NCBI GenBank assembly: GCA_025999455.1
Contig: AP024683.1
Span: 3,698,467 to 3,762,466, forward strand
Length of the DNA stretch: 64,000 nt
From: Geminicoccaceae bacterium
GTDB lineage: Bacteria; Pseudomonadota; Alphaproteobacteria; Geminicoccales; Geminicoccaceae
Reading direction: 5' to 3'
In this document: positions 9,518 through 18,390 of the stretch, in pieces
Numbering within the stretch: the stretch's first letter is position 1
How the letters are laid out: each line of letters begins with the position of its first letter
Made by a program: the position numbers and the translations under genes
Notes under the pieces: generated by a model
What the model saw: only the letters and a program-made list of their open reading frames with translations
Databases searched by the model: none
Told to the model about the DNA's origin: nothing

Positions 9518-9582
9518 GGGTCCGTCCCCCGGCGAGGACCGTCACGACGAGCGGGCTCGGTAGCACGAGCCGCCGACACGGC

Positions 9583-10239
9583 TCAACCGTCGCGCAGCGG
9601 GCGCGACATCGCGCCCGGGCCGTCCAGGACGAGGGCGAGGCCGCGGCGGACGATCGCCGCCTGCTCGGCCGGCTCGGGCGGCGGGCGGGCATCCAGCAGC
9701 ACGCCCAGATGCCAGCTCCCCTGCCAGGTCCCGATCAGCGCCTCGGCCGCCGCCTCGGGCTCGGGATGGCCGGCCGAGGCGAGCAGCTCGGCGAGCCGGT
9801 GGTGCGTCGCGCGGATGCCCTCGGCCCAGATCAGCGGCCCCATCCAGCTGCGCAGCCCGGCATGGGCGGCGAGCGCCCGGTGCAGCCGGAGATGGCCGGG
9901 GCTCGCGATGAACGCCACGAGCCGCCGGCCGAACGCCTCGAGCCGTTCGCGGGGACCCGCTGCCGCCTGTTCCGGACTCTCTTCGAGCGCCGCCGTCATG
10001 GCCTCCCGCTCCGCCACCACGACCGCCCGGGCGAGCGCTGCGAGATCCGGGAAATGCCGATAGAGCGTGGCCTTCGAAACGCGCGCGCGGAGGGCCACCG
10101 CCTCCATCGTGAAGGCGGCCGCGTCGCCCGAGAACAGGAGCGCGCGGGCGGCCGCCAGGATCGCCGCCCGTCGACCGGGGTCGAGTGGCCGACCGCGACG
10201 TGGGGCCGCGCCGGCCGGGGGGATTTCCGAAACGCTCAC
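9583..10239 (-). CDS. TetR/AcrR family transcriptional repressor
   Basis: The 218-residue regulator has an N-terminal helix-turn-helix: [16 protein letters not shown] leads to [28 protein letters not shown], the typical TetR recognition-helix signature (residues about 22-65). A variable ligand-binding domain follows. It is divergent from the RND adaptor, so it most likely represses the pump and itself and releases on a pump substrate. I prefer the GTG at 10239; a GTG at 10245 and an ATG at 10275 are also in frame. With the 10239 start, only about 10-19 bases separate the two divergent genes. Confidence 0.88.
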   Translation of the reverse strand: MSVSEIPPAGAAPRRGRPLDPGRRAAILAAARALLFSGDAAAFTMEAVALRARVSKATLYRHFPDLAALARAVVVAEREAMTAALEESPEQAAAGPRERLEAFGRRLVAFIASPGHLRLHRALAAHAGLRSWMGPLIWAEGIRATHHRLAELLASAGHPEPEAAAEALIGTWQGSWHLGVLLDARPPPEPAEQAAIVRRGLALVLDGPGAMSRPLRDG

Positions 10240-10258
10240 GTTCACCCATATGGAGCGC

Positions 10259-11329
10259 ATGCGCCGCTCCGCCAACCCGCTGCTCCGAGCCCTCCGCCCG
10301 GCCTTCCTCCTGGCCGCGCTCGCGGGCTGCGACGCCCAGGGGACCCAGGCCCCCGCACCCGCTCCGCCCGTGCCGGTCCGAGCGGTCGCGGTCGCCTCGG
10401 CCGAAGGCGTGCCGTTCCGCCTGCCCGGGGTGGTCCGCGCCGCGCGCGAAGTCGAGCTGTCCTTCCGGATCGAAGGCGAGATCGTCGAGCGCCGGGTCGA
10501 GGCGGGTCAGCGGGTGCGCGCGGGCGACGTCCTGTTCCGCCTCGATCCGCGCGACCTCGAGCGGGCCCTCGAGGCGGCCGATGCGGCGGTCGCGGCGGCA
10601 CGCGCCGAAGCCGAACTGGCCGAGCGCGAGGCCGACCGGCGGCGCGAGCTGTTCCGCAAGCGGGCGATCGCCGCGGAGGAGGCCGATCGGACGGAGAGCG
10701 CGGCACGGGCCGCGCGCGAGCGGCTGCGGCTCGCCCGAGCGCAGCGCGAGCAAGCCCGCAACGCGCTCGGCTATGCGGAGCTGGTCGCCCCGGCCGAGGG
10801 CGTGGTGAGCGAGGTGCTGGCCGAGCGGCACGAGTTCGTCAAGGCCGGCCGGGTGGTGGCGCGGCTCGCCCTCGACGGGCCGCGCGAGGCCGAGGTGTTC
10901 GTCCCGGAAACGCGCCGCGCTACCCTGCCCGAAAGCGGCGAGGCCGTGCTCACCGGGACGGACGCGCCGGTGCCGGCCCGGCTGCGCGAGCTCGCGGCCG
11001 CAGCCGAGCCCGCGAGCCGTACCTTCCGCGCCCGCTTCCGGCTCGAGGGCGTGGCCGAAGACGCCCCGGTCGGCGGCTCGCTCGTCCTCCGCTTGCGCGA
11101 GCCGGCACCGGGCCTCTTGCGCGTTCCGGCGAGTGCCCTGGCCGACCACGGCCGAGGCCCCTTCCTCTGGCGGATCGAGGAGGGGCGGGTCGAGGCCCGG
11201 CCGGTCCGGGTGGTGCGGGTCGTCGACGAGGCGGCGCTCGTCGAGGGCGAGCTCGCCCCGGGTACCCTCGTCGTGGCGGTCGGCACCCACCGGCTGCAGG
11301 AAGGCGTGGCGGTGCGGGTGGTGCCGTGA
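10259..11329 (+). CDS. RND efflux periplasmic adaptor (membrane fusion lipoprotein)
   Basis: The 356-residue adaptor links the inner-membrane RND pump to an outer-membrane channel. The N-terminus MRRSANPLLR then FLLAALAGC is a lipoprotein signal (lipobox LAGC), so the protein should be lipid-anchored. Then come a barrel-sandwich strand (VELSFRIEGEIVERRVEAGQ), a long Ala/Glu/Arg helical hairpin (about residues 95-155) and the second half of the sandwich (VAPAEGVVSEVLAERHEFV). An ATG at 10250 is also in frame, but the signal peptide is better with 10259. The stop overlaps the pump start. Confidence 0.9.
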   Translation: MRRSANPLLRALRPAFLLAALAGCDAQGTQAPAPAPPVPVRAVAVASAEGVPFRLPGVVRAAREVELSFRIEGEIVERRVEAGQRVRAGDVLFRLDPRDLERALEAADAAVAAARAEAELAEREADRRRELFRKRAIAAEEADRTESAARAARERLRLARAQREQARNALGYAELVAPAEGVVSEVLAERHEFVKAGRVVARLALDGPREAEVFVPETRRATLPESGEAVLTGTDAPVPARLRELAAAAEPASRTFRARFRLEGVAEDAPVGGSLVLRLREPAPGLLRVPASALADHGRGPFLWRIEEGRVEARPVRVVRVVDEAALVEGELAPGTLVVAVGTHRLQEGVAVRVVP

Positions 11330-14300
11330 GCGGCCGGTTCAACCTCTCGGCCCTCGCGGTCCGCGAACGCCAGCTCACGCTCTTCTTCTTGATCGTCCTC
11401 GCGGTCGCCGGTGCGCTGGCCTTCCTCCGCCTCGGCCGCGCCGAGGACCCGGCCTTCACCGTCCGGGTCGCCGTGGTCTCGGCTTTCTGGCCGGGCGCCT
11501 CGGCCGAGACGATGGTCCGCCAGGTGGCCGAGCCGATCGAAAAGCGGCTGCAGGACACGGCCGATCTCTACCGGCTGCAGACGATCGCCCGGCCGGGCCG
11601 GGTCGACGTCACCGTCGAACTCCAGGATTTCGTGCCGTCGCGCGAGATCGAGGCGCGCTTCCAGATCCTCCGCAAGCGGATGGAGGATCTCGCTCGCGAG
11701 CTGCCGGCGGGCGTGCGCGGGCCGTTCGTCAACGACGAGTTCTCGGACGTCTATTTCACGCTCCTGGGGCTCTCCGCCCCCGGCCTGCCGCACCGGCTCC
11801 TGGTCGAGGAGGCCGAACGGCTGCGCGACGGGCTCGCCCGGATCCCCGGTGTGGCCAAGGCCAAGCTCCTGGGCGAGCGGCCGCCGCGGCTCTTCGTCGA
11901 GCTCGACACCGCCCGCCTCGCCGCCGCGGGCCTCGATCCCGAAACGATCGCCGGCGCGATCGCCGCGGCCAACGAGCTCGCCGGTGCGGGCCTCGTCGAG
12001 ACCGCGGGTCCGCGGCTCGTCCTCGAAGCGAGCGGCGCCCGGCTCGATCCGGAGAGCCTCGCGCGCGTGCCCGTGCCGGTCGGGGGACGGGTCGTGCCCT
12101 TGGGCGAGCTCGCAACGATCCGCCGCGGCGTCGAGGACCCGCCGAGCTGGCTCGTGCGGGTGCGCGGCGCGGATGCCGTGCTCTTGGGGGTGGTCATGGC
12201 CCGAGGCGAGAACGGCCTCGGCCTCGGCCAGCGGATCCGCGCCTTCCTCGCCGAGGCCGAGCGCGATCTGCCGGCCGGCTTCGCCCTCGAGCGGGTCACC
12301 GACCAGGCGGAGGCCATCGACCGGGCGGTCTCGCTCTTCGAGACGAAGTTCGCGATCGCGGTTGCGGTCGTCATGCTCGTGAGCTTCGCCGCGATCGGAT
12401 TGCGCTCCGGCCTGGTCGTCGGGATCGCGGTGCCGATCACGCTCGGCGCGACCTTCGTGATCATGCTCGCCCTCGGGATGAATCTCGATCGGATCACCTT
12501 GGGGGCCTTGATCATCGCCCTCGGGCTCTTGGTCGACGATGCGATCATCGCGATCGAGATGATGCTCGTGAAGCTCGAGGAGGGCTTCGATCGGGTGCGT
12601 GCCGCGGCCCATGCCTGGACGGTCACCGCAGCGCCCATGTTCTGGGGCACGCTCGCGACCGCCATCGGCTTCGTGCCGATCGGCTTCGCCCGCTCCGGGG
12701 TCGGCGAATATGCCGGCAACATCTTCTGGGTCGTGGCGATCGCGCTGCTCGTCTCTTGGGTGGTGGCGGTCGTCTTCAGCCCGGTGCTCGGCACGCTTCT
12801 CCTGCGCGCCCCGAGCGAAGCGGGAGCGGCGCCGCACGATCCCTACGACACCCGGCTCTACCGGCTCTGGCGCGCGCTCGTGCGAGGCTGCCTGGCGAAC
12901 CGGGCGGCCGTGGTGGTGGCGACGCTCGCAACGCTCGGGCTCGGCATCGCCGGCCTCGCGATCCTCGTGCCGAAGCAGTTCTTCCCGACTTCCGACCGGC
13001 CCGAGGTCCTGATCGGCATCCAGCTCCCGCCCGGCTCCTCGATCGCCGCGACCGAGGCCGTCGCCCGGCGGGTCGAAGCCCTCGTGGCCGAGCGGCCCGA
13101 GGTGCGCAGCTTCGCGACCTTCGTGGGCGCCGGCGCACCGCGCTTCTTCCTGGCCCTCGACCCCGAGCTTCCCGATCCGGCCTTCGCCAAGATCGTGGCG
13201 ATCACCGGCAGTGCTGCGGAACGCGACGCGGTCATCGGCCATGTTCGGCAGAAGATCGCCGAGGGGGCTTTCCCGGAAGCGCGGATCCGGCCGACCGAAC
13301 TGCTCTACGGGCCGCCCGTGCCCTGGCCCGTGGCGTTCCGCGTGGTGGGACCCGACCCGCAGGTCCTGCGCGCGCTCGCTGAAGAGGTCCGCGCGGTCAT
13401 GGCCCGCCGCCCGGACCTCGCCGACCCGCACCTCGATTGGGGGGAGCGCGGCCTCGAGCTCGCTTTCGAGGCCGACGAGGAGCGCTTGCGCGCGCTCGGC
13501 CTGGGCCCGGCCGACGTCGCCCGCCGGCTCGAGCTCGCGCTCGGCGGACGCGTCGTCTCGCAGGCCCGGGTGGGCACGCGCAGCGTGCCGATCGTACTGC
13601 GCGCCGATCCGAGCGAGCGGCGCGCGCTCGAGGATCTCCTCGTCCCGCTACCCGGCGGCCGGACGGTCCCCCTCTCCCAGCTCGGCGAGCTCGTGCCGCG
13701 GTTCGGCGAGCCGGTGATCAAGCGGCTCGACCGCGCGCCCTTCATCCGGATCCAGGCGGATCCGGTGGGCGCCCAGGCGCCGGACGTCGAGCGGGCGGTC
13801 TGGGCCGAGCTCGAAGGCCTGCGGGCACGCTTGCCCGCGGGCTACCGCCTCGAGATGGCCGGCACTCTCGAACAATCGGCCCGCGGTGACGCCTCGATCC
13901 AGCGGGTCCAGCCGATCATGCTGCTCTTGCTGCTCACCGCGGTCATGATGCAGCTGCGCCGGTTCAAGGGGCTCTTGCTGGTCATGGCGACCGCCCCGCT
14001 CGGGGTGATCGGCGCCACCGCCGGCCTCCTCGCCACGGGCCTGCCCTTCGGCTTCGTGGCGCTCTTGGGGCTGATCGGCTTGTCGGGGATCCTGATCCGC
14101 AACACGCTGATCCTGGTCCAGCAGCTCGAAGACAACCGGGCCCACGGCATGGCCCCCGAGACCGCGCTCGTCGAGGCCACCGTGCGACGGACCCGGCCCG
14201 TGCTGCTCACCGCGCTCGCCGCCGCCCTGGCTTTCGTGCCGCTCGCTTTCGACACCTTCTGGGGGCCGCTCGCGGTCGTGCTGATCGGCGGCACGGCGGT

Positions 14301-14433
14301 CGGCACGCTCGTGACCCTCCTGTTCCTGCCGGCGCTCGCGAGCCTCGTGCTCGGGATCCGCCCGGCCCCGGGCGGGCGGCCGGCGCCGGCTGCGCCCGCC
14401 GCCTGGGCCGGACAGCCGGCCGCCGCCGAGTAG
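11326..14433 (+). CDS. RND family efflux pump, inner-membrane permease
   Basis: This proton-driven drug/solute exporter of the AcrB/HAE1 type has 1,035 residues and the usual 12-helix layout with two large periplasmic loops. Family landmarks are PGASAETMVRQVAEPIEKRL in the first porter domain, LGLLVDDAIIAIEMM in helix 4 (proton-relay aspartates), GTLATAIGFVPIGFA and the second-half repeat GLIGLSGILIRNTLILVQQ. It starts with a GTG overlapping the adaptor stop (GTGA). No outer-membrane factor gene is adjacent, so the pump must borrow a channel encoded elsewhere. The substrate is not predictable. Confidence 0.95.
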   Translation: MSGRFNLSALAVRERQLTLFFLIVLAVAGALAFLRLGRAEDPAFTVRVAVVSAFWPGASAETMVRQVAEPIEKRLQDTADLYRLQTIARPGRVDVTVELQDFVPSREIEARFQILRKRMEDLARELPAGVRGPFVNDEFSDVYFTLLGLSAPGLPHRLLVEEAERLRDGLARIPGVAKAKLLGERPPRLFVELDTARLAAAGLDPETIAGAIAAANELAGAGLVETAGPRLVLEASGARLDPESLARVPVPVGGRVVPLGELATIRRGVEDPPSWLVRVRGADAVLLGVVMARGENGLGLGQRIRAFLAEAERDLPAGFALERVTDQAEAIDRAVSLFETKFAIAVAVVMLVSFAAIGLRSGLVVGIAVPITLGATFVIMLALGMNLDRITLGALIIALGLLVDDAIIAIEMMLVKLEEGFDRVRAAAHAWTVTAAPMFWGTLATAIGFVPIGFARSGVGEYAGNIFWVVAIALLVSWVVAVVFSPVLGTLLLRAPSEAGAAPHDPYDTRLYRLWRALVRGCLANRAAVVVATLATLGLGIAGLAILVPKQFFPTSDRPEVLIGIQLPPGSSIAATEAVARRVEALVAERPEVRSFATFVGAGAPRFFLALDPELPDPAFAKIVAITGSAAERDAVIGHVRQKIAEGAFPEARIRPTELLYGPPVPWPVAFRVVGPDPQVLRALAEEVRAVMARRPDLADPHLDWGERGLELAFEADEERLRALGLGPADVARRLELALGGRVVSQARVGTRSVPIVLRADPSERRALEDLLVPLPGGRTVPLSQLGELVPRFGEPVIKRLDRAPFIRIQADPVGAQAPDVERAVWAELEGLRARLPAGYRLEMAGTLEQSARGDASIQRVQPIMLLLLLTAVMMQLRRFKGLLLVMATAPLGVIGATAGLLATGLPFGFVALLGLIGLSGILIRNTLILVQQLEDNRAHGMAPETALVEATVRRTRPVLLTALAAALAFVPLAFDTFWGPLAVVLIGGTAVGTLVTLLFLPALASLVLGIRPAPGGRPAPAAPAAWAGQPAAAE

Positions 14434-14498
14434 CCGCGCTTTTCGGGCGGCGGCGCGGCTGCTAGGGACGCCCGGTCGGCCGATCGAGGAGACCCGCT

Positions 14499-15260
14499 TT
14501 GCTGCCCGTCCGGGACGGTGTGGCGACCCGTTACCCCCCGCTCGTCACCTGGACGGTGATCGGCGTCTGTGTGCTCGTCTACCTCGTCGAAGCCGGGCTG
14601 CCGCCGCGGGCTTTCGAGCGCTTCCTGTTCGAGCACGGGCTCGTCCCGGCGCGCTTCTTCGGCCCCCTCGCGCTGCGCGATCCGCCGGACCTCGCCGACT
14701 GGCGCGTGTTCTTCACCCACATGTGGCTGCACGGCGGCTTCTTCCACCTGCTCACCAACATGTGGACGCTGTTCGTCTTCGGCCCGGCGGTCGAGGACCG
14801 GTTGGGCGTCGGCCGGTATCTCGGCTTCTATCTCGCCTGCGGGCTCGCAGCCGGGCTCGCCCACGCGCTCGTCAATGCCGGCTCGACGGTGCCGGCGGTC
14901 GGAGCGTCCGGGGCGATCGCCGGGGTGATCGGCGCCTATGCGCGGATGTTCCCGCACGCCCGGCTCGTGCTCGTGGTGCCGATCCTCTTTTTGCCCTTCT
15001 TCGTCGAGGTGCCGGCGATCGTCTTCGCGGCCTTCTGGTTCGCGACCCAGATCGTCCCGGGGCTGCTCGCCCTGGGCGAGGCCGGGGACGCGGGCGGGGT
15101 CGCCTGGTGGGCGCACATCGGCGGCTTCGTGGCCGGCTGGCTGTTGGCGCCGGCCATGCGGCGGCCGCGCCGGCGCTATCGGCCGTACTATGCGGACGAA
15201 GGCGTGTTCGGCTTTTCGCCCGACGGGCGACGCAGCGGAGGGATCGGGCCGTGGGGCTGA
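14499..15260 (+). CDS. Rhomboid family intramembrane serine protease
   Basis: The 253-residue polytopic protein should cleave transmembrane substrates within the bilayer. The conserved loop-1 segment FTHMWLHGGFFHLLTNMW is followed by helices carrying VGASGAIAGVIGAY (nucleophile Ser in GASG) and the catalytic His in WWAHIGGFVAGW. The TTG start at 14499 has a clear GAGGAGA ribosome site 8-10 bases upstream. Its final codons overlap the start of a second membrane-associated serine protease, so the two are probably translated together. Confidence 0.93.
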   Translation: MLPVRDGVATRYPPLVTWTVIGVCVLVYLVEAGLPPRAFERFLFEHGLVPARFFGPLALRDPPDLADWRVFFTHMWLHGGFFHLLTNMWTLFVFGPAVEDRLGVGRYLGFYLACGLAAGLAHALVNAGSTVPAVGASGAIAGVIGAYARMFPHARLVLVVPILFLPFFVEVPAIVFAAFWFATQIVPGLLALGEAGDAGGVAWWAHIGGFVAGWLLAPAMRRPRRRYRPYYADEGVFGFSPDGRRSGGIGPWG

Positions 15261-16081
15261 TGGACCTGTTCTGGCTGTTCTTCATGGTCTCGGCCCTCCA
15301 GCCGGTGCTGCAGCGGCGCTGGCTCGAGGCGATGCGCACCCGCAAGATCGCTCAGATCGAGGAGAAGCGCGGCTCGCGCGTCATCCTCCTGGTCCACCGC
15401 CAGGAGACGATGAGCCTCTTGGGCTTCCCGCTGCTCCGCTACATCGACGTCAACGATTCCGAAGAGGTGTTGCGGGCGATCCAGCTCACCGACCCGAAGC
15501 TGCCGCTCGACATCGTCCTCCACACCCCGGGCGGGCTCGTGGTCGCCGCCCTGCAGATCGCCCGCGCGATCGAGGCGCACGAGGGCAAGGTCACGGTCTT
15601 CGTCCCGCACTACGCCATGTCGGGCGGCACCCTGATCGCGCTCGCCGCCGACGAGATCGTCATGTGCCGTCATTCGGTGCTCGGGCCGATCGACCCGCAG
15701 CTCGGCGGCATGCCGGCCGCCTCGATCGTCAAGGTCGCGGAGACCAAACCCCTGGCCGAGATCGACGACCGCACGCTGATCCTCGCCGATGTCGGCCGCA
15801 AGGCGATCGCCCAGGTCGAGGCCGCGGCCACCGACCTTTTGCGCGATCGGCTGGGGGAAGCGCGCGCCCGCGAGGTGGCGGCACGGCTCGCCACCGGCAC
15901 CTGGACCCACGACTATCCGATCTCGGCGGAGGAGGCGAAAGCCCTCGGCCTGCCGGTCTCGACCGACATGCCGAGCGAGGTGCTCGAGCTCATGACGCTC
16001 TACCCGCAGCCGGTGCGGCGCCAAGGCGGCGGGGTCGAGTATCTTCCCGTTCCGCGCCAGCGCGAGAGCCGCGCGGGCTGA
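15260..16081 (+). CDS. Membrane-anchored serine protease of the SDH/Clp-crotonase fold
   Basis: The 273-residue protein opens with a hydrophobic segment (MDLFWLFFMVSALQPVL) and then a soluble Clp-like domain. Diagnostic features are the oxyanion-type turn LHTPGGLVVAALQIA and the putative nucleophile Ser in VPHYAMSGGTLIALAADEI, followed by GPIDPQLGG; together these match the SDH proteinase (SppA/ClpP-like) family. The ATG at 15260 overlaps the rhomboid stop; an in-frame GTG at 15251 is possible. The neighbouring rhomboid suggests joint membrane-protein turnover, which is inference. Confidence 0.85.
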   Translation: MDLFWLFFMVSALQPVLQRRWLEAMRTRKIAQIEEKRGSRVILLVHRQETMSLLGFPLLRYIDVNDSEEVLRAIQLTDPKLPLDIVLHTPGGLVVAALQIARAIEAHEGKVTVFVPHYAMSGGTLIALAADEIVMCRHSVLGPIDPQLGGMPAASIVKVAETKPLAEIDDRTLILADVGRKAIAQVEAAATDLLRDRLGEARAREVAARLATGTWTHDYPISAEEAKALGLPVSTDMPSEVLELMTLYPQPVRRQGGGVEYLPVPRQRESRAG

Positions 16082-16097
16082 GCGCCGCTGCGCCGTC

Positions 16098-17240
16098 TCA
16101 CGAGCCGTCTCGAGCGGGCGACGGATCGGCCGGGGCGCTTCGGTCGGAAAGAAGGGCGCGCAGCCGCGCGACCGCTCGGTCGAGCTCGTCCGGCGGCGGC
16201 GGTGCGGCGGGAAGGAAAGGCTCGCCGAGCCGCACGGCCCGTCCGGTCTCGACGAGGATCCGGTGGATCCGCTCGAGGTCGCGGGAAAAGCCCAAGAGGC
16301 CGAGCCGTCGGCCGAGCGCACCGAGCCGTGCCGCCGGTCCGTGCGGGCCGAGGGCCCGGCCGGCCGCCCGGCGCAGGCGCGTCAACGGATCCCTGCGCAG
16401 CGGCAGTGCGGCGATCGCGAGCGGCTTGCCGAGTCGTGCCACCTCGACGAGCATGGAGACGCTGTCGCCGGTCACGACGAACCGATCCGCGAGCGCCAAG
16501 AGCGCCGAGTACGGATTGGCTTCCGGGGGATCGTCGGCCCGCCAACGGTAGAACGGCGTGCCCGGCGGCAAGGCCGCAGCGAGCGCCTCGGCGACCGACG
16601 CGCCGGTCCGCCGGCTCGTCGAGACCCAGAGCGTGCCGCCCTCGCGCGCCTGCAAGGCGGCGAGCTCGCCCGCGAGGTCGCGGGCGACGTCGGCATCGAA
16701 CCGGTAGGGCTTGGTCTCGCCACCCACGAGCACGGCGGTGAGCGGGCGCGCCAGGGCCGCGAAGCGTTCCCGCCAGCGCGCCGCCGCGGCTTCGAGCTTT
16801 CGCGGGTCGGGGCGCAGGAGCGGCAGTTCCAGTCGCACGACGTCGGGCCCCTCGGGCACCTCGTACTGGGCCGGTGCGACGACGAGGGCGAACCGCTCCG
16901 GCCAGCGCTTCGGCCGGCCGACGACGACGAGCCGGGTGCGGCCACCGCTCCGCTCGGCCACCCAGAGCGCCGCCATCGAGGGCCGCCGGCCGATCGTGAG
17001 GACGAGCTCGGGCCAGGGCGGCTCGAGGGGGTCCGAGCGAGCCGGATCGAGGTGGTCGAGTGTGGGCCGGAAGCGCGGCTTGCCGAGCACCCATTCCGGT
17101 CGCGGGATCAGGCGCTTGACGAGGTAAGGCTCGCCGAGTGCGCGGGCGAGCTCGAGCACCTGGGCGTTGTCGCCGGCCTTGTCACCGAGCAGGAGCCAGA
17201 TCCGGGGCGAAACGCAGCCGGCCGAAGACGGGGAAATCAT
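16098..17240 (-). CDS. ELM1-family protein (mitochondrial-fission ELM1 homologue)
   Basis: The 380-residue protein belongs to the bacterial/plant ELM1 family. It begins WLLLGDKAGDNAQVLELARAL and contains VLTIGRRPSMAALWV, TAVLVGGETKPYRFD and WVSTSRRTGASVAEAL, with a late FVVTGDSVSMLVEVARLGKPL block that resembles the donor-binding half of GT-B glycosyltransferases. In plants ELM1 recruits dynamin to mitochondria. The bacterial role is not established, and the GT-B-like features hint at a nucleotide-sugar activity. It is a single gene on the minus strand with no coupled neighbour. Confidence 0.82.
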   Translation of the reverse strand: MISPSSAGCVSPRIWLLLGDKAGDNAQVLELARALGEPYLVKRLIPRPEWVLGKPRFRPTLDHLDPARSDPLEPPWPELVLTIGRRPSMAALWVAERSGGRTRLVVVGRPKRWPERFALVVAPAQYEVPEGPDVVRLELPLLRPDPRKLEAAAARWRERFAALARPLTAVLVGGETKPYRFDADVARDLAGELAALQAREGGTLWVSTSRRTGASVAEALAAALPPGTPFYRWRADDPPEANPYSALLALADRFVVTGDSVSMLVEVARLGKPLAIAALPLRRDPLTRLRRAAGRALGPHGPAARLGALGRRLGLLGFSRDLERIHRILVETGRAVRLGEPFLPAAPPPPDELDRAVARLRALLSDRSAPADPSPARDGS

Positions 17241-17745
17241 GGGCGCGCTCTAGCAGGCCGAGCCGGCGCCGTCTCTCCCCCCGCCCCGAATCGGTCGCGG
17301 GAGGAGGCATCATCCGACCTCGGCAGACCGGGCGGCCTCGGTCGCGGCGTGTCCGACCTCGGCGCGCCGGCGGCGCCGGGCCGGCTCGACGGGACGCCCT
17401 CGACACGGGCCGCGGAACGCTTTCACCTCGTGGCTCCGGGCGGCCGGCACGGACGCGTCCCCTTCGATCCCACACGCCCGAGGAGAACCGACGCCCGACA
17501 CGTCGCCCGGCCCGTTCCCGGCTCGCCTTTTCTCGCCTCCGGCCGCTCGGCACGGGCGCCGACTCCGTCCCGTCGGGAGCCGCCTCCGACCCGCCGACGC
17601 GACACCGGCGGCTCGACGAGCGCACCGCGCCTCATCCGGAGGCATGTCCCGAGGCGGTCGATCGACCGGCCGGCGAGCCCTCGAACATCCGTGGACCGAC
17701 CCCACGGTCGGCCTCGCCACCCGTCGCCGAGCGCGAGGGCCGACC
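17241..17745 (+). other. 505-bp stretch without a supported gene
   Basis: No reading frame on either strand gives a protein-like sequence here; all are Arg/Pro/Gly-rich artefacts of high GC. I looked for csrA, a frequent fliW neighbour, and did not find it. A short direct repeat (TCCGACCTCGGC, at about 17312 and 17349) is present. I see no convincing promoter or RNA. Confidence 0.5.
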
Positions 17746-18309
17746 TCAGGCGGCGGCGCGGGGCTCGAGCGGATGGCGGAGAGGCAAGCCCGGGTCGGCG
17801 AGGACGAGCTGGCGGGCGGTCCGGCCCACTCGATCGACGGCGACGGGCGCGCGTAGGTTCACGTGTGCCCGGCGCCCCGCCGGGCCGTTCGTGAGGGTGA
17901 CGATCGCGAGCAAGAGCAGATCGCCGACCTCGATCCCGAACGCGGCGGCCGCCTCGGCGGTCGCCGCCGGACCGAACACCGTCTCGGGCTCGGCTATGTC
18001 CAGGACCACGAAGCGCGGGCCGTCGGGCTCCAGCGATTCGAGCAGCGAGAACCCGGCGGCACCGGGGAGTTGCCGCAGACGGAACGCGCGCGCGTCCGGG
18101 AAGCCGGGGAGACCGGCGGGGAAGGTCAGGACGCCGAGCTCGTCCGCGCCGCCTTCGGCCTCGGAAGGCGATGCGACCCTCGTCTCCTCGCCAGCGACCG
18201 AAGGTGGCGCCGCCGCCGACGCCCGCGCGGCTGCCGGATCGCGACAATTCGATTGAACCGGGGGCGGTTCGCCGCTCACCGCGGCGGGCATCGAAGGTGA
18301 GAGGTCCAT
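17746..18309 (-). CDS. fliW: Flagellar assembly factor FliW
   Basis: The 187-residue protein has an N-terminal Ala/Pro-rich arm of about 60 residues followed by the FliW core: LGVLTFPAGLPGFPDARAFRL, then FSLLESLEPDGPRFVVLDI and a late INLRAPVAV-like strand (NLRAPVAVDRVGR) with RQLVL. In other bacteria FliW binds flagellin and antagonises CsrA. The start (ATG at 18309) is uncertain because in-frame ATGs lie at 18330 and 18291. It ends the minus-strand flagellar cluster; no csrA lies beside it. The N-terminal arm is longer than in most FliW proteins (about 150 residues). Confidence 0.82.
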   Translation of the reverse strand: MDLSPSMPAAVSGEPPPVQSNCRDPAAARASAAAPPSVAGEETRVASPSEAEGGADELGVLTFPAGLPGFPDARAFRLRQLPGAAGFSLLESLEPDGPRFVVLDIAEPETVFGPAATAEAAAAFGIEVGDLLLLAIVTLTNGPAGRRAHVNLRAPVAVDRVGRTARQLVLADPGLPLRHPLEPRAAA

Positions 18310-18356
18310 GACCGGTCTCCTGCTCCGCACCAGACGCGCGAAGGCTAGCGCGCAAA

Positions 18357-18362
18357 GGTTAA
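18357..18362 (-). promoter_or_regulatory. CtrA-like half site (TTAACC) upstream of fliW
   Basis: TTAACC on the minus strand lies 48 bases before the fliW start in the short flgL-fliW gap. Only the half site is good; the partner expected seven bases upstream is not TTAA-like. The same TTAACC hexamer occurs in the two fuller boxes near fliX and the diguanylate cyclase gene. Confidence 0.3.
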
Positions 18363-18390
18363 CGAACCGCCAACGCCCCGACCGCTCGGC

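Noticed and set aside
10231..10245. AACG-CTCA-CGTT as TetR operator
   Set aside because: Only four paired bases per arm. Too short to support an operator, and it overlaps the start codons.
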